A model generated the notes under the pieces. That model did not search any database. It saw nothing but the letters and a program-made list of their open reading frames with translations, and was not told where the DNA came from. Shown here one piece after another: positions 7,300 to 16,180 of a DNA stretch of 64,000 bases (the stretch's first letter is position 1; each line of letters starts with the position of its first letter). A program made the position numbers and the translations under genes. Source of the stretch: a halophilic archaeon SHRA6 (GTDB lineage: Archaea; Halobacteriota; Halobacteria; Halobacteriales; Haloferacaceae); contig SOPS01000001.1 in NCBI GenBank assembly GCA_005239175.1, positions 806,001-870,000 of the forward strand, read 5' to 3'.

Positions 7300-9567
7300 A
7301 TGAGCGAGGAAGAACTCGCCAAGGACCTCGGGCTCGTCTCGGCGATGACGATCGGAATCGGGACGATGATCGGCGCAGGGATCTTCGTCCTTCCGGGGGT
7401 TGCGGCCAACGCTGCCGGACCGATCGTTGTCGTCTCGTTCGTCGTCGGCGGAGTGATCGCGATGGTCAACGCCCTGTCGGTTTCAGAACTCGGCACGGCG
7501 ATGCCGAAAGCCGGCGGCGGTTACTACTACATCAACAAATCGCTTGGACCGATGTTTGGGTCGATTGCCGGCATGGGCGATTGGATGGGATTAGCGTTCG
7601 CCTCCGCGTTTTACTGTATCGGCTTCGGGCAGTACCTCGTCGTCTTCGTCGGGTTGCCCTCGATCGCGTTCCTCAATCCGATCCAGATCGGCGCGCTCAT
7701 CGCGGGGCTCGTCTTTGTGGGAGTCAACTACATCGGGGCGAAAGAGACCGGCGGCGTCCAGACGGTTATTGTCTTCTTGTTGCTCTCGATTCTCACTGCC
7801 TTCGCAGTCGCTGGATTCTTCTCGTTCGATTACGCCACGCTCGCCGGCACCGACGGACTCACGCCGTACGGGACCGGAGCGATTCTCCCGGCGACAGCGC
7901 TCGTGTTCGTGTCGTTTCTCGGCTACGCGAAAATCGCAACCGTCGCAGAGGAACTGAAAAACCCTGGCCGAAACCTCCCGATCGCGATCATCGGGAGCGT
8001 GGCGATCGTGACGGTCATTTACGCGATCTTGGTCACGACGATGCTCGGGGTGATCCCGTGGGCCGAACTGAGTCAAGATGCGCCGGTCGCACAGGCCGCC
8101 GAGGTTGCGTTTCCGTCGTCAATCGGCCCCATCGGGGGAGTCGCCGCTGCTGCTGCGGGCGTGATGACGCTAGGTGCACTGCTTGCGACCGCCTCCTCGG
8201 CGAACGCGTCGATTCTCGCGTCCGCACGGATCAATTTCGCGATGGGTCGCGACAAGATCGTCACCAACTGGCTCAACGAAATTCACCCCAACTACGCGAC
8301 GCCGTACCGATCGATCATCGTGACTGGCGGGCTCATTATCGTCTTTATCGCGGCGTTGGGCCAAGAGATCGAGGTGCTTGCGAAGGCGGCGAGCGTCCTC
8401 CACCTCATCGTGTACGCGCTGATGAACGTCGGGCTGATCGTGTTTCGTGAGGCCGACGTCCCCGAGTACGATCCAGAGTTCACGGTTCCGCTGTATCCAA
8501 TTACGCCGATTCTCGGTGCGGTGTTGTCGCTCGGATTAGTCGCGTTTATGGACGGCTTCGAAATCGCGCTCTCGGCGGCGTTCGTCCTCGCTGCGGTCGC
8601 GTGGTATTTCATCTACGCCCGAAGCAACACCGACAAACAGGGCGTCCTCTCTGAGTATATCCGCCGCCGCGAGGAGGAACTGCCCGATCAACTCGTCGAC
8701 GCCGCTGACGCGGTCGCACCGACCGGAGTGAACGAAGCAGACGGACCGACCATCATGGTCGCGGTGTCGAACCCACGAACCGAGAGCGCGCTCATCACGC
8801 TCGCCGGCGCGATCGCCAAACACGAAGGCGGTCGCGTGCTCGCAACGCACATCGTCACGGTGCCCGACCAGACGGCGCTTTCGACCGCCGCTGAACACAG
8901 AGAGGGCATCGACGCCTCCTCGGAGCTGCTTCTCGACGCGGCAAAAGCCGACGCCGAGGCGTTCGGCGTGCCGATCGAGACCAAGACGATCCTTTCACAC
9001 CGTGGCGTCGAGGAGGTATTCGACGCTGCCCGAACGAACGACGCGGACACGGTCGTGATGGGCTACAGCGGCGCTCAGTTCGCCGGGGGGCGCGCAGAGG
9101 GTTCGCTGGACGAACTGACACACGATCTTCCGTGTGACTTCCTCGTGTTGGACGGCCAGGAACTCGATCTCTCCGACATCCTCGTGCCGACCGCGGGCGG
9201 CCCCTCCTCGGACCTCTCTGCAGAGGTTGCTCGATCGCTTCGAGAGACGATCGGCGTCGATGTGTCACTCCTGCACATCGTCGAACCCGGCGAAGAAGAC
9301 GAGGGGCGCGCCTTCCTCCGCGAGTGGGCCGCCGGCCACCAGCTTGCGGACGCGGAGTTGCGCATCGAAACAGGCGACGTAGAGGCGACCATCACTCGTC
9401 TCGGTGCGGACTACAGCCTGGTGATCGTCGGCGCAACCGAGCGTGGATTGCTCTCGCGGATCATCCGCGGTTCGCTGGTATTCGACACGATCAAAAACCT
9501 CGACACCCCCGTGCTCCTGGCCGAACGGCCGTCCTCACGATCGCTGTGGGAGCGGCTGTTCGGGTGA
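7300..9567 (+). CDS. APC-family amino-acid permease with two C-terminal UspA domains
   Basis: A 755-residue secondary transporter. Residues 1-440 carry about 12 hydrophobic helices, beginning with the APC signature GIGTMIGAGIFVLPG. Two universal-stress domains follow (about 484-620 and 625-740). The second has the nucleotide-loop-like pattern GATERGLLSRIIRGSLV. This APC-Usp fusion is common in haloarchaea and is thought to move amino acids or related compounds, with the Usp part as a cytoplasmic sensor (family knowledge; the substrate is not readable here). I place the start at ATG 7300 because GGAGG lies at 7289-7293 and the product then begins MSEEELAKDLGL as in relatives. An in-frame GTG at 7231 would add 23 unlikely residues. 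trkA and trkH follow. Confidence 0.9.
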   Translation: MSEEELAKDLGLVSAMTIGIGTMIGAGIFVLPGVAANAAGPIVVVSFVVGGVIAMVNALSVSELGTAMPKAGGGYYYINKSLGPMFGSIAGMGDWMGLAFASAFYCIGFGQYLVVFVGLPSIAFLNPIQIGALIAGLVFVGVNYIGAKETGGVQTVIVFLLLSILTAFAVAGFFSFDYATLAGTDGLTPYGTGAILPATALVFVSFLGYAKIATVAEELKNPGRNLPIAIIGSVAIVTVIYAILVTTMLGVIPWAELSQDAPVAQAAEVAFPSSIGPIGGVAAAAAGVMTLGALLATASSANASILASARINFAMGRDKIVTNWLNEIHPNYATPYRSIIVTGGLIIVFIAALGQEIEVLAKAASVLHLIVYALMNVGLIVFREADVPEYDPEFTVPLYPITPILGAVLSLGLVAFMDGFEIALSAAFVLAAVAWYFIYARSNTDKQGVLSEYIRRREEELPDQLVDAADAVAPTGVNEADGPTIMVAVSNPRTESALITLAGAIAKHEGGRVLATHIVTVPDQTALSTAAEHREGIDASSELLLDAAKADAEAFGVPIETKTILSHRGVEEVFDAARTNDADTVVMGYSGAQFAGGRAEGSLDELTHDLPCDFLVLDGQELDLSDILVPTAGGPSSDLSAEVARSLRETIGVDVSLLHIVEPGEEDEGRAFLREWAAGHQLADAELRIETGDVEATITRLGADYSLVIVGATERGLLSRIIRGSLVFDTIKNLDTPVLLAERPSSRSLWERLFG

Positions 9568-9662
9568 GCACCGCGGGACACGATTACCAGCACCGATCGG
9601 TTCGTGGCAATGACCCGACAACCAGTGCGATTTTTGCGCGGGGAGTGTGACTCACGGCGTAC

Positions 9663-10343
9663 ATGTACATTATTGTCGTCGGAGCGGGCGACATCGGGAC
9701 ACCCCTCGTTGAAATCGCGATTCAGTCGGAAAACGAGGTTGTCGTGATCGAACGCGAGGAGGCCAGAGCCGACCGGATCGCGAGCGAATACGACTGTCTG
9801 GTGCTCAACGCGGACGCGACTGCCAAAGGAGTCTTGACCGACGCGGGTGCCGAGCAGGCGGATGCGATCATCTCCACGACCGATCAGGACGCGACGAATG
9901 TCATGGTCTGTCTCCTCGCGACAGAACTCGAGATCCCGATGATCGTCTCTGTCGTTCCCAACCCCGAACACATGGACCTGTATCGGCGAATCGGCGTCAA
10001 CACAATGGAAAACCCGCAGCGACTCATCGCGGAGTACCTCTATCGGTCGGTCGCTCGCCCGGCGATCGTCGATTATCTGCAAGTCGGTGACGAGGCAGCG
10101 GTGTTCGAGATTACAATAACCGAAGATGCACCGATCCGCGGGAAAACAATAGAACAGGCGGCCCAAGACGGGCTCATCCCAGAGGATGTGTTAATTATCG
10201 CAGTAGAACGGGATGGAGAGGGTCCACCGATCACACCCCGCGGAGACACCGAAATCAATGCTGGCGATCTTGTGACCGTCTACTCAGCGTTCGGACCAGC
10301 TCCGGATTTGACAGACCTGTTCGGACACGACGAGGATCACTGA
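9663..10343 (+). CDS. trkA: TrkA potassium-uptake regulatory subunit
   Basis: A 226-residue cytoplasmic ring protein that gates TrkH potassium channels in response to nucleotides. The N-terminal Rossmann domain (about 1-130) starts MYIIVVGAGDIGTPLVEIA and has the acidic residue at the end of strand 2 (VVVIERE), as in NAD-binding RCK domains. The C-terminal RCK_C domain (about 140-220) runs from VFEITITEDAPIRG to INAGDLVTVYS. The gene lies 28 bp upstream of trkH and is almost certainly co-transcribed with it. High potassium uptake supports the salt-in strategy of haloarchaea. Confidence 0.93.
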   Translation: MYIIVVGAGDIGTPLVEIAIQSENEVVVIEREEARADRIASEYDCLVLNADATAKGVLTDAGAEQADAIISTTDQDATNVMVCLLATELEIPMIVSVVPNPEHMDLYRRIGVNTMENPQRLIAEYLYRSVARPAIVDYLQVGDEAAVFEITITEDAPIRGKTIEQAAQDGLIPEDVLIIAVERDGEGPPITPRGDTEINAGDLVTVYSAFGPAPDLTDLFGHDEDH

Positions 10344-10371
10344 GTCAGTACACCGCCTGAACCTTCAAATC

Positions 10372-11919
10372 ATGAGAGCGAATATCGGAGCGATTGGACG
10401 GGACGTCGGACGTATCCTCCAGGCCGTCTCGATCATGTTGGCCGCCTCGATCGTTGTCGCGGTTCTCAACGCGGAGTACTACGCGGTGCCGGCGTTCGGG
10501 GCGGCGGCGCTCGTCTTCGCTGGGGTGGGTACGGGGTTATCGACCGTCTACGAGGACGCGGGTGCGCCGCGAAAGCTTGAGGCGATGATCACCGCCGCGA
10601 GCGCATGGGGTGTCACTGGGCTGCTCGGATCATTGCCGTTCGTGTTGATCGCGTGGACGATGGCTCTCGATCCGTTCCCAGCCTGGGCACAGACACCGGC
10701 GATGAACGAGACGATGGCCGTGTTTCTCTCCCCGCTGGATTCGGTGTTCGAAAGCATGAGCGGGTTTACCGGAACTGGGCTGACGATGGCCGCCGTCGAA
10801 GAGGACCTCCCGCGATCGATTCACTGGTGGCGCTCGTTCACCGAATGGATCGGTGGCGTCGGCGTGATCGTGTTGACAGTTGCGATCCTCGCCCGCCCCG
10901 GCAGCGGCTCGTTCACGCTCTACGAGAGCGAAGCCCGATCCGAACGAATCCATCCAAGCATCGTTTCGACCGTCCAGGAGATCTGGAAGATCTACCTCGG
11001 ATTGACACTGGGTTCGATTCTGTTGTTTTTCGCGGTCGGGATGCCCCCGTGGGACGCGATTAACCACGGAATGACCGGCATTGCAACCGGCGGATTTTCG
11101 GTGCACGCAGACTCGATCGCACACTACAATAGCCCGCTCATCGAGTACGCCGTCGTCCCCGTGATGATCGCCGGTAGCATCGCGTTTCCCGTGCACTACC
11201 TCGTATTCAAAGGCGAGATCAAAAACCTGTACACGGATCTGCAGACGCGGTGGGTGTTCGGGTGGTTTGCGATCGGATCGATCGGGTTGACTGGGCTCCT
11301 CTATGCGAATGGCCAGTACGGATCGCTCGAAGAGACGTTCCGGATCGCGCTGTTTCAGTTCGTCTCGGCGACCTCGAACGCCGGCTTCGGGACGGCGACA
11401 GTAGGGGACGGAACGGGGCAGGTCTGGAGCGCGGGTGCGACGCTGCTTATGTGTCTCGGCATGTTGACCGGCGCTGCCGCCGGCTCGACGGTGAGCGGCA
11501 TCAAACTCATCCGCGTCATAACGATCCTCAAAGGAACCGCGTGGCACATCCGGGGCGTCTTTGTCCCCGAGCGTGCGGTCCGGTATCTGCAAATCGGCGA
11601 TCGCCGCCTCAGCGAACAACAGGTCGAACGCGAATACACCGAGGCGACGGTCGTGTTCATCCTCTGGGTGGCGTTTCTCTGTCTCGGTGTTGCGGTGTTC
11701 CTGTACGCCTTACCCTCGGAGTATCCGCTGGAGTACGTTATTTTCGACGTGATGAGCGCGCAGAGCAATGTCGGACTCGACGCGGGAATCACCGGGCCTG
11801 AGATGCCGTCGATCACCAAGGCGATGTTGATCCTCAATATGTGGGTCGGTCGACTCGAGATCATCCCGATTGCGGTGCTCCTTGGGGCGATCCTCGGTCG
11901 GCTCAATCTGTACAAGTGA
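10372..11919 (+). CDS. trkH: TrkH potassium channel subunit
   Basis: A 515-residue integral membrane protein of the TrkH/KtrB superfamily, full length. Hydrophobic helices alternate with the four pore loops typical of the family: SMSGFTGTGLT (loop 1), GMTGIATGGFSV (loop 2), SATSNAGFGTATVG (loop 3) and SAQSNVGLDAG (loop 4). These loops provide the selectivity-filter glycines. It forms the potassium-conducting pore that the TrkA ring binds. It is the last gene of the permease-trkA-trkH run and is followed by a 41-bp repeat array. Confidence 0.94.
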   Translation: MRANIGAIGRDVGRILQAVSIMLAASIVVAVLNAEYYAVPAFGAAALVFAGVGTGLSTVYEDAGAPRKLEAMITAASAWGVTGLLGSLPFVLIAWTMALDPFPAWAQTPAMNETMAVFLSPLDSVFESMSGFTGTGLTMAAVEEDLPRSIHWWRSFTEWIGGVGVIVLTVAILARPGSGSFTLYESEARSERIHPSIVSTVQEIWKIYLGLTLGSILLFFAVGMPPWDAINHGMTGIATGGFSVHADSIAHYNSPLIEYAVVPVMIAGSIAFPVHYLVFKGEIKNLYTDLQTRWVFGWFAIGSIGLTGLLYANGQYGSLEETFRIALFQFVSATSNAGFGTATVGDGTGQVWSAGATLLMCLGMLTGAAAGSTVSGIKLIRVITILKGTAWHIRGVFVPERAVRYLQIGDRRLSEQQVEREYTEATVVFILWVAFLCLGVAVFLYALPSEYPLEYVIFDVMSAQSNVGLDAGITGPEMPSITKAMLILNMWVGRLEIIPIAVLLGAILGRLNLYK

Positions 11920-11969
11920 TGCGACGCGTGGGCGGGACTTGCGATCGTCCGGGTTTCGACCACGCGGCC

Positions 11970-12092
11970 GCGATCAGCGCTGCCTCGTCAGGATATTCAT
12001 CTACGCGAGCGTCACCAGCGCCGCTTCGTCAGTATCTTCGTCGGCGCGATCGCGATTAGCGCCGCCTCATCAGGGTCCTCGTCGACGCGAGC
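11970..12092. repeat. 41-bp tandem repeat, 3 copies
   Basis: The units are 11970-12010, 12011-12051 and 12052-12092, with about 75-80% identity between copies (core GCGAT-AGCG-TGCC-TCGTC). The array lies between trkH and the methylthiotransferase gene and has no spacer structure. Confidence 0.85.
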
Positions 12093-12208
12093 ACCAGCAC
12101 GTTCGGTGGATTGCTCAACGTGAAACGGGAGACGAACGCATCGATGACCGCAAACCGGCGGTCGATCGTCGTCCTTTTGCCCGATCGGACGTAATCGAAG
12201 ATAATCGA

Positions 12209-13462
12209 ATGGCCACGTATCACATCGAGACGTACGGGTGTACGTCCAACCAAGGGGAGGGCCAACAGATCGAGCAGGCGCTCCGGGAGGGCGGCCACTA
12301 CCCAGCGCCGTCGGTCGAGGCCGCCGACGTCGCGATCCTCAACACCTGTACCGTGGTCGAAAAGACTGAACGGAACATGCTCTCGCGGGCCAAAGAGCTT
12401 GAAGCCGAGACCGCGGACCTCATCGTCACCGGCTGTATGGCGCTCGCACAGGGCGAGGAGTTCGAAGACGCCGGTGTCGACGCACAGGTACTGCACTGGG
12501 ATGAGGTGCCCACCGCCGTGCTCAACGGCGAGTGTCCGACAGTCACCCCCGATACCGAACCCATCTTAGACGGGATGATCGGCATCCTCCCGATCGCTCG
12601 CGGCTGTATGTCGAACTGCTCGTACTGCATCACCAAGTTTGCGACCGGGCGGGTCGACTCACCGCCCGTCGAAGAGAACGTCCAGAAGGCTCGTGCGCTG
12701 GTACACGCCGGCGCGAAGGAGATCCGGATCACCGGCCAGGACACCGGCGTCTACGGCTGGGACACCGGCGATCGAAAGCTTCCCGAACTGCTGGATCGGA
12801 TCTGTACGGAGATCGACGGCGACTTTCGCGTGCGGGTCGGGATGGCCAACCCCGGCGGGGTTCACGGCATCCGTGAAGAACTCGCGGACGTGTTCGCCCG
12901 CCACGAGAAGCTGTACAACTTCATCCACCTGCCCGTCCAATCGGGGAGCGACGCGGTCCTCGAAGACATGCGCCGGCAACACCGCGTCGAACAGTTCGTC
13001 GAGATCGTCGAAACGTTTGACACGACACTCGACCACTGGACACTGTCGACGGACTTCATCGTCGGCTTCCCGACCGAGACCGACGCTGATCACGAACAGT
13101 CCATGCAGCTCCTCGAATCTGTCCGCCCAGAAAAGATCAACGTGACCCGCTTTTCGAAGCGTCCGGGCACCGACGCCGCCGACATGAAGGGCCTCGGCGG
13201 GACGAAAAAGAAGGAGCGATCGAAGGCGATGTCGGAACTGAAGATGGACGTCGTCGGAGCCGCCTATGAGTCGATGGTCGGCACGACCCGAGAGGTGCTC
13301 GTCGTCCAGGAGGGCGTCGGCGACTCGGTGAAGTGTCGCGACGGTGCCTACCGGCAAATCATCGTCCAGAACGCGTCCGAACACGGCCTCGAGCCCGGTG
13401 ATTTCGCGACTGTCGAGGTGACGGGCCACCAGACGGTGTACGCGTTCGCCAGGCCCGTCTGA
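12209..13462 (+). CDS. tRNA t6A37 methylthiotransferase (MtaB/CDKAL1 type)
   Basis: A 417-residue radical-SAM enzyme that adds a methylthio group at position 37 of ANN-decoding tRNAs. The UPF0004 domain comes first, with cysteines in ETYGCTSNQG (C11), LNTCTVV and VTGCMA for the auxiliary cluster. The radical-SAM cluster motif is GCMSNCSYC (C133, C137, C140) and is followed by the TIM-barrel segments ITGQDTGVYGWD and IHLPVQSGSD. A C-terminal TRAM domain (about 355-415) binds RNA. ATG 12209 is the correct start; the upstream in-frame extension reads through repeats. Archaeal members belong to the CDKAL1-like branch. Confidence 0.9.
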   Translation: MATYHIETYGCTSNQGEGQQIEQALREGGHYPAPSVEAADVAILNTCTVVEKTERNMLSRAKELEAETADLIVTGCMALAQGEEFEDAGVDAQVLHWDEVPTAVLNGECPTVTPDTEPILDGMIGILPIARGCMSNCSYCITKFATGRVDSPPVEENVQKARALVHAGAKEIRITGQDTGVYGWDTGDRKLPELLDRICTEIDGDFRVRVGMANPGGVHGIREELADVFARHEKLYNFIHLPVQSGSDAVLEDMRRQHRVEQFVEIVETFDTTLDHWTLSTDFIVGFPTETDADHEQSMQLLESVRPEKINVTRFSKRPGTDAADMKGLGGTKKKERSKAMSELKMDVVGAAYESMVGTTREVLVVQEGVGDSVKCRDGAYRQIIVQNASEHGLEPGDFATVEVTGHQTVYAFARPV

Positions 13463-13467
13463 GTTGG

Positions 13468-13680
13468 CTGCTCTGGTTGTTCTGGCTGGTCTGGCTGCGC
13501 TAGCTGCTCTGGTTCTTCTGGCTGGTCTGGCTGCGCTAGCTGCTCTGGTTGTTCTGGCTGGTCTGGCTGCGCTAGCTGCTCTGGTTGTTCTGGCTGGTCT
13601 GGCTGCGCTAGCTGCTCTGGTTGTTCTGGCTGGTCTGGCTGCGCTAGCTGCTCTGGCTCTTTTGGCTGCGCTGGCCGGCC
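13468..13680. repeat. 36-bp tandem repeat, 5 full copies plus a partial
   Basis: Units start at 13468, 13504, 13540, 13576 and 13612 and are nearly identical (CTGCTCTGGTTGTTCTGG plus CTGGTCTGGCTGCGCTAG). A degenerate sixth copy runs to about 13680. Because 36 is a multiple of 3, both strands stay open: one would encode QPDQPEQPEQLA repeats, the other leucine/alanine/valine repeats. The array begins 6 bp after the methylthiotransferase stop codon. Confidence 0.95.
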
Positions 13681-13737
13681 GTTTTGATCGGTTCGATCGA
13701 GCAATCGAGTTTTGCGTCCGCGGCCCGTTGTGCGGGT

Positions 13738-14166
13738 ATGGGTCGCCGTTCACTCGCTGTCGACGTTCTCGGACCGATCGGGGTCGTCGTCCTCCTCGCG
13801 GCTGTGCTCGTACTCGCAGCCGGGATGTGGCCGCCGATGGTCGCCGTCGAGAGCGGAAGCATGGAGCCACACGCCGAGGCGGGTGATCTGATCGTCGTAT
13901 CTACGACCGATCGATTCGCCGGCCCGAACGCCCAAGACGGCATCGTTACCGCCGAAGAGGCGGAGACGAGCGGATACGGACGAATCGGCGGGCAAGGCGA
14001 CGTGATCGTGTTTTCGCCACCCGATCGAGAAGGATCGCCGATCTTCCACCGGGCTGCGTTTTACGTGACAGAGGGCGAAGATTGGACCGACAGGGCCGAT
14101 CACGATCGGGTGGGTGGGACACACTGTGCACTGATCGACAACTGTCCGGCTCCACACTCGGGGTAG
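13738..14166 (+). pseudogene. Type I signal peptidase (Sec11-like), 5' part, cut by an insertion sequence
   Basis: The first 142 codons of an archaeal S26B signal peptidase. It has one N-terminal membrane helix (about 10-32), the catalytic-serine box VESGSMEPH, a hydrophobic beta core (DVIVFSPPDREG) and the histidine box PIFHRAAFYV. Translation ends at a TAG (14164-14166) inside the inserted DNA, right after NCPAPHSG. The missing continuation, with the GDDN-type catalytic aspartate box, lies at 16161-16364 on the far side of the element. The protein normally removes Sec signal peptides at the membrane. This fragment lacks the acidic residue of the Ser-His-Asp set and should be inactive. The start ATG 13738 gives the usual N-terminus. 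Confidence 0.85.
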
Positions 14167-14258
14167 CGTAACTGCTACGAAAAACAGCAGCGAACAGCAG
14201 TCTTTCCATACAACTGAATCCGAATCTTTATGTTTATTCGAGGTTTAAACATGACTAT

Positions 14259-14411
14259 ATGGCTGAGTTCACATTCGAGGGACGGGAAGCCCTCGAAAAA
14301 GAAGCAACCAAGATTGGTCACGGCGCACACGTCCTCGTACCAAAAGCATGGCTTGGTGAGAAAGTCGCCGTCATCCGCCTCGAACAACAAGAAACAGCAA
14401 CCGACGAGTAA
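14259..14411 (+). CDS. DUF2080-family transposase-associated protein
   Basis: A 50-residue protein (MAEFTFEGREALEKEATKIG, then GAHVLVPKAWLGEKVAVIRL) immediately upstream of tnpB. Small DUF2080 proteins with exactly this VLVPK-W-GK-V pattern accompany tnpB in haloarchaeal IS1341-type elements. The fold resembles AbrB/SpoVT swapped-hairpin DNA-binding proteins, so it may regulate or assist the element (inference). The stop is 6 bp before the tnpB start, which implies translational coupling. Confidence 0.85.
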   Translation: MAEFTFEGREALEKEATKIGHGAHVLVPKAWLGEKVAVIRLEQQETATDE

Positions 14412-14417
14412 CACAGT

Positions 14418-16160
14418 ATGGCATCCACTCACCTCTCACTCCCGATTCGCCTCCCGTTCAAGCAGCGAGAGCGCCACAACCGATTAGACACACTCATGGC
14501 TCGCGTGGCCAATACGCTTATTAAGCGATACTGGACGCCCGAACATCTTGAAGGGATTGACGACTACCCATACCAAGCGTGGAAATACTTTGACGAAGCC
14601 GAAGCGTTCGCAAGCGTTGACCTGTACCTTCCAAGTCGGTACAAACGCTGTCTCATGCAGAAAGTCGGGGAAACACTGCGGAGTCACGCTGACAAACGCG
14701 AAGCGTTCCAATCCATCAAACCGATTCTCCCCAATCATAAAATTCGACGCATCGACACCCGACGAATCAAGGAACGACTCTGGGACGCTGACGAGTACAT
14801 CAAATCAGGGTACGTTGACCTGCTCATCGGACAACTCAACTCGTATTACAACTGTCACGGTCGCTTTCCCAAGTCGTATTTCGAGATGCAGGACTGCCCG
14901 ACGTACTCGAAAGGCGTTCTCCCGTACTCCGCAGACGACGGTCCGACGAGTGGGCAGGCTGTCAAATACAGATACGACGAAGACACACAGACACTTACGG
15001 TCAAACTCAAAACCCCTGATTCGGTCGAACCAGATTCTCGGGGGGATTGGACGTGGACAGAACACGAACTGGAAGAATACGAAGCGTTCCACGAACTTCT
15101 CGAACACGGAGACCTCTCCGCCCCCTCGTTCCACCCCACACAAACCAAAACAGGGAACGAATACCACGAACTCTCATTCCCCGTCGAAGTCGAACACGCA
15201 GAGAAAGCAGACGACGTTGAAACCGTCTTGGCGATTGACGGTGGCCTCCGAAAAGACGCGACTGCCGTTGTCGTGAACGAGGACGGAGAGCAACTCTCTG
15301 TGCCGTATTTCATCCAGAACACGGAACGAGAGCGGATGCGGAATCTCGCGCGTGAACGCAACGAACTCAACTCGAAACTCGCATACCTGCGTCGAGAAGG
15401 TCGTGACCACACAGACTCGTTCAAGCGCATCCAAGCAGAGTACGGGCGTGTGAACAACAAGATTCGTCACAAGCGCGAACAACTCGTCCACGACGTAGCC
15501 AATCAAGTTCTTGCACTCGCTTTAGTGTACGATGTGGATGCGATTGTTCACGAAGACTTGCGGAGTCTCAGCCCGCCTCGCGGCGAAGGACAACTCTCAT
15601 GGGAACTCTCGTCGTGGGCGCGTCGTGAAATCATCTCGAAAATCACGTATCGAGCGGACATTGCCGGACTGCACGTCAAGCGGGTGCGTCCGGGCAACAC
15701 GTCTCGAGAATGTCCTCGGTGTGGTGCGACGGGCCACACGACGAAGTCCCCCGACCATTTCCACGAAGTGTGGCACGGCGGGCACTTCCGCTGTGACAAC
15801 ACTCGGTGTGGGTTCGAAGCCGACCGTGACTACGTTGGTGCGGTCAACGTGGCTCGTGTGTTCTTCAGCGAGTCGGCAACGCTAGACCACGATTTCACGT
15901 CTTCCTATACGGGAGACTTTAAAATCGTGCCAGCTAGCCGTTCCGCTGGCTCGCGTCTCGCGTTCGGTGACGCACCTATCGCGTTTACTGAACAGTCGGA
16001 GCAAGATGTGACTGCTGGTGGCGGGTCGTGCTTCATAGCGCCCGCTGTCACCCCGACAGAGACGATAAATGATAGCAGTAAACCCAATACCGTGTCAAGC
16101 CCAGCGACACACAGCACCTCTCGCTTCACGAGAGCGACTGCTGTTTACTGCCGAAAATAG
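14418..16160 (+). CDS. tnpB: TnpB RNA-guided nuclease (IS1341 type)
   Basis: A 580-residue protein with the TnpB/Cas12 layout. The N-terminal wedge/REC-like region covers about 1-260. The RuvC domain has aspartate in VLAIDGGLRKDAT (D274), glutamate in IVHEDLRSL (E379) and the final aspartate in EADRDYVGAVNVAR (around D469-471). The zinc ribbon has CPRCG and CDNTRCGF. TnpB cuts DNA guided by an omega RNA made from the element's right end, which favours retention of the element. The roughly 90 residues after the last RuvC motif run through the presumed omega-RNA region to the IS edge. All catalytic residues are present, so it looks intact. Confidence 0.92.
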   Translation: MASTHLSLPIRLPFKQRERHNRLDTLMARVANTLIKRYWTPEHLEGIDDYPYQAWKYFDEAEAFASVDLYLPSRYKRCLMQKVGETLRSHADKREAFQSIKPILPNHKIRRIDTRRIKERLWDADEYIKSGYVDLLIGQLNSYYNCHGRFPKSYFEMQDCPTYSKGVLPYSADDGPTSGQAVKYRYDEDTQTLTVKLKTPDSVEPDSRGDWTWTEHELEEYEAFHELLEHGDLSAPSFHPTQTKTGNEYHELSFPVEVEHAEKADDVETVLAIDGGLRKDATAVVVNEDGEQLSVPYFIQNTERERMRNLARERNELNSKLAYLRREGRDHTDSFKRIQAEYGRVNNKIRHKREQLVHDVANQVLALALVYDVDAIVHEDLRSLSPPRGEGQLSWELSSWARREIISKITYRADIAGLHVKRVRPGNTSRECPRCGATGHTTKSPDHFHEVWHGGHFRCDNTRCGFEADRDYVGAVNVARVFFSESATLDHDFTSSYTGDFKIVPASRSAGSRLAFGDAPIAFTEQSEQDVTAGGGSCFIAPAVTPTETINDSSKPNTVSSPATHSTSRFTRATAVYCRK

Positions 16161-16180
16161 GAACGGTACATTACCTACGG
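15950..16180 (+). ncRNA. Predicted omega RNA of TnpB (scaffold plus guide)
   Basis: By family knowledge the omega RNA overlaps the 3' end of tnpB, ends at the right IS border and carries the flanking host sequence as its guide. Here the border is at about 16160, so the guide would start GAACGGTACATTACC (16161 onward). The start of the RNA is not visible. The hairpin CTCTCG-CTTCA-CGAGAG near 16120-16136 would be part of the scaffold. Confidence 0.4.

Larger units (their letters stand above)
14164..16160 (+). mobile_element. IS200/IS605-superfamily (IS1341-type) element with tnpB, no tnpA
   Basis: A roughly 2-kb insertion inside a signal peptidase gene. The borders are set by where the host reading frame stops (CACTCGGGG, ending near 14163) and resumes (GAACGGTAC, from 16161). 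There are no terminal inverted repeats or target duplication, as expected for the family. Near the left end CTGCT-N9-AGCAG (about 14172-14190) can form a hairpin; near the right end CTCTCG-CTTCA-CGAGAG can do the same. It carries a DUF2080 gene and tnpB but no Y1 transposase, so it would need TnpA in trans. I see no CGATCG inside it. Confidence 0.85.

Noticed and set aside
11970-12092. This and the other repeat arrays as CRISPR
   Set aside because: The units are directly adjacent without unique spacers, there is no common repeat among arrays, and there are no cas genes.
11870-12208. Upstream extension of the methylthiotransferase gene
   Set aside because: The added residues are read through the end of trkH and the 41-bp repeats. 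The family start MATYHIETYGC is at 12209.
13348-13704. Minus-strand frame encoding QPEQ-type repeats, and the plus-strand leucine/alanine frame at 13464-13886
   Set aside because: Both are by-products of the 36-bp tandem repeat staying open in several frames. They overlap real genes, and neither has a recognisable domain.
14230-14487. 85-residue frame MFIRGLNM... before tnpB
   Set aside because: It is out of frame with the DUF2080 gene at 14259-14411, which matches a known IS partner family.
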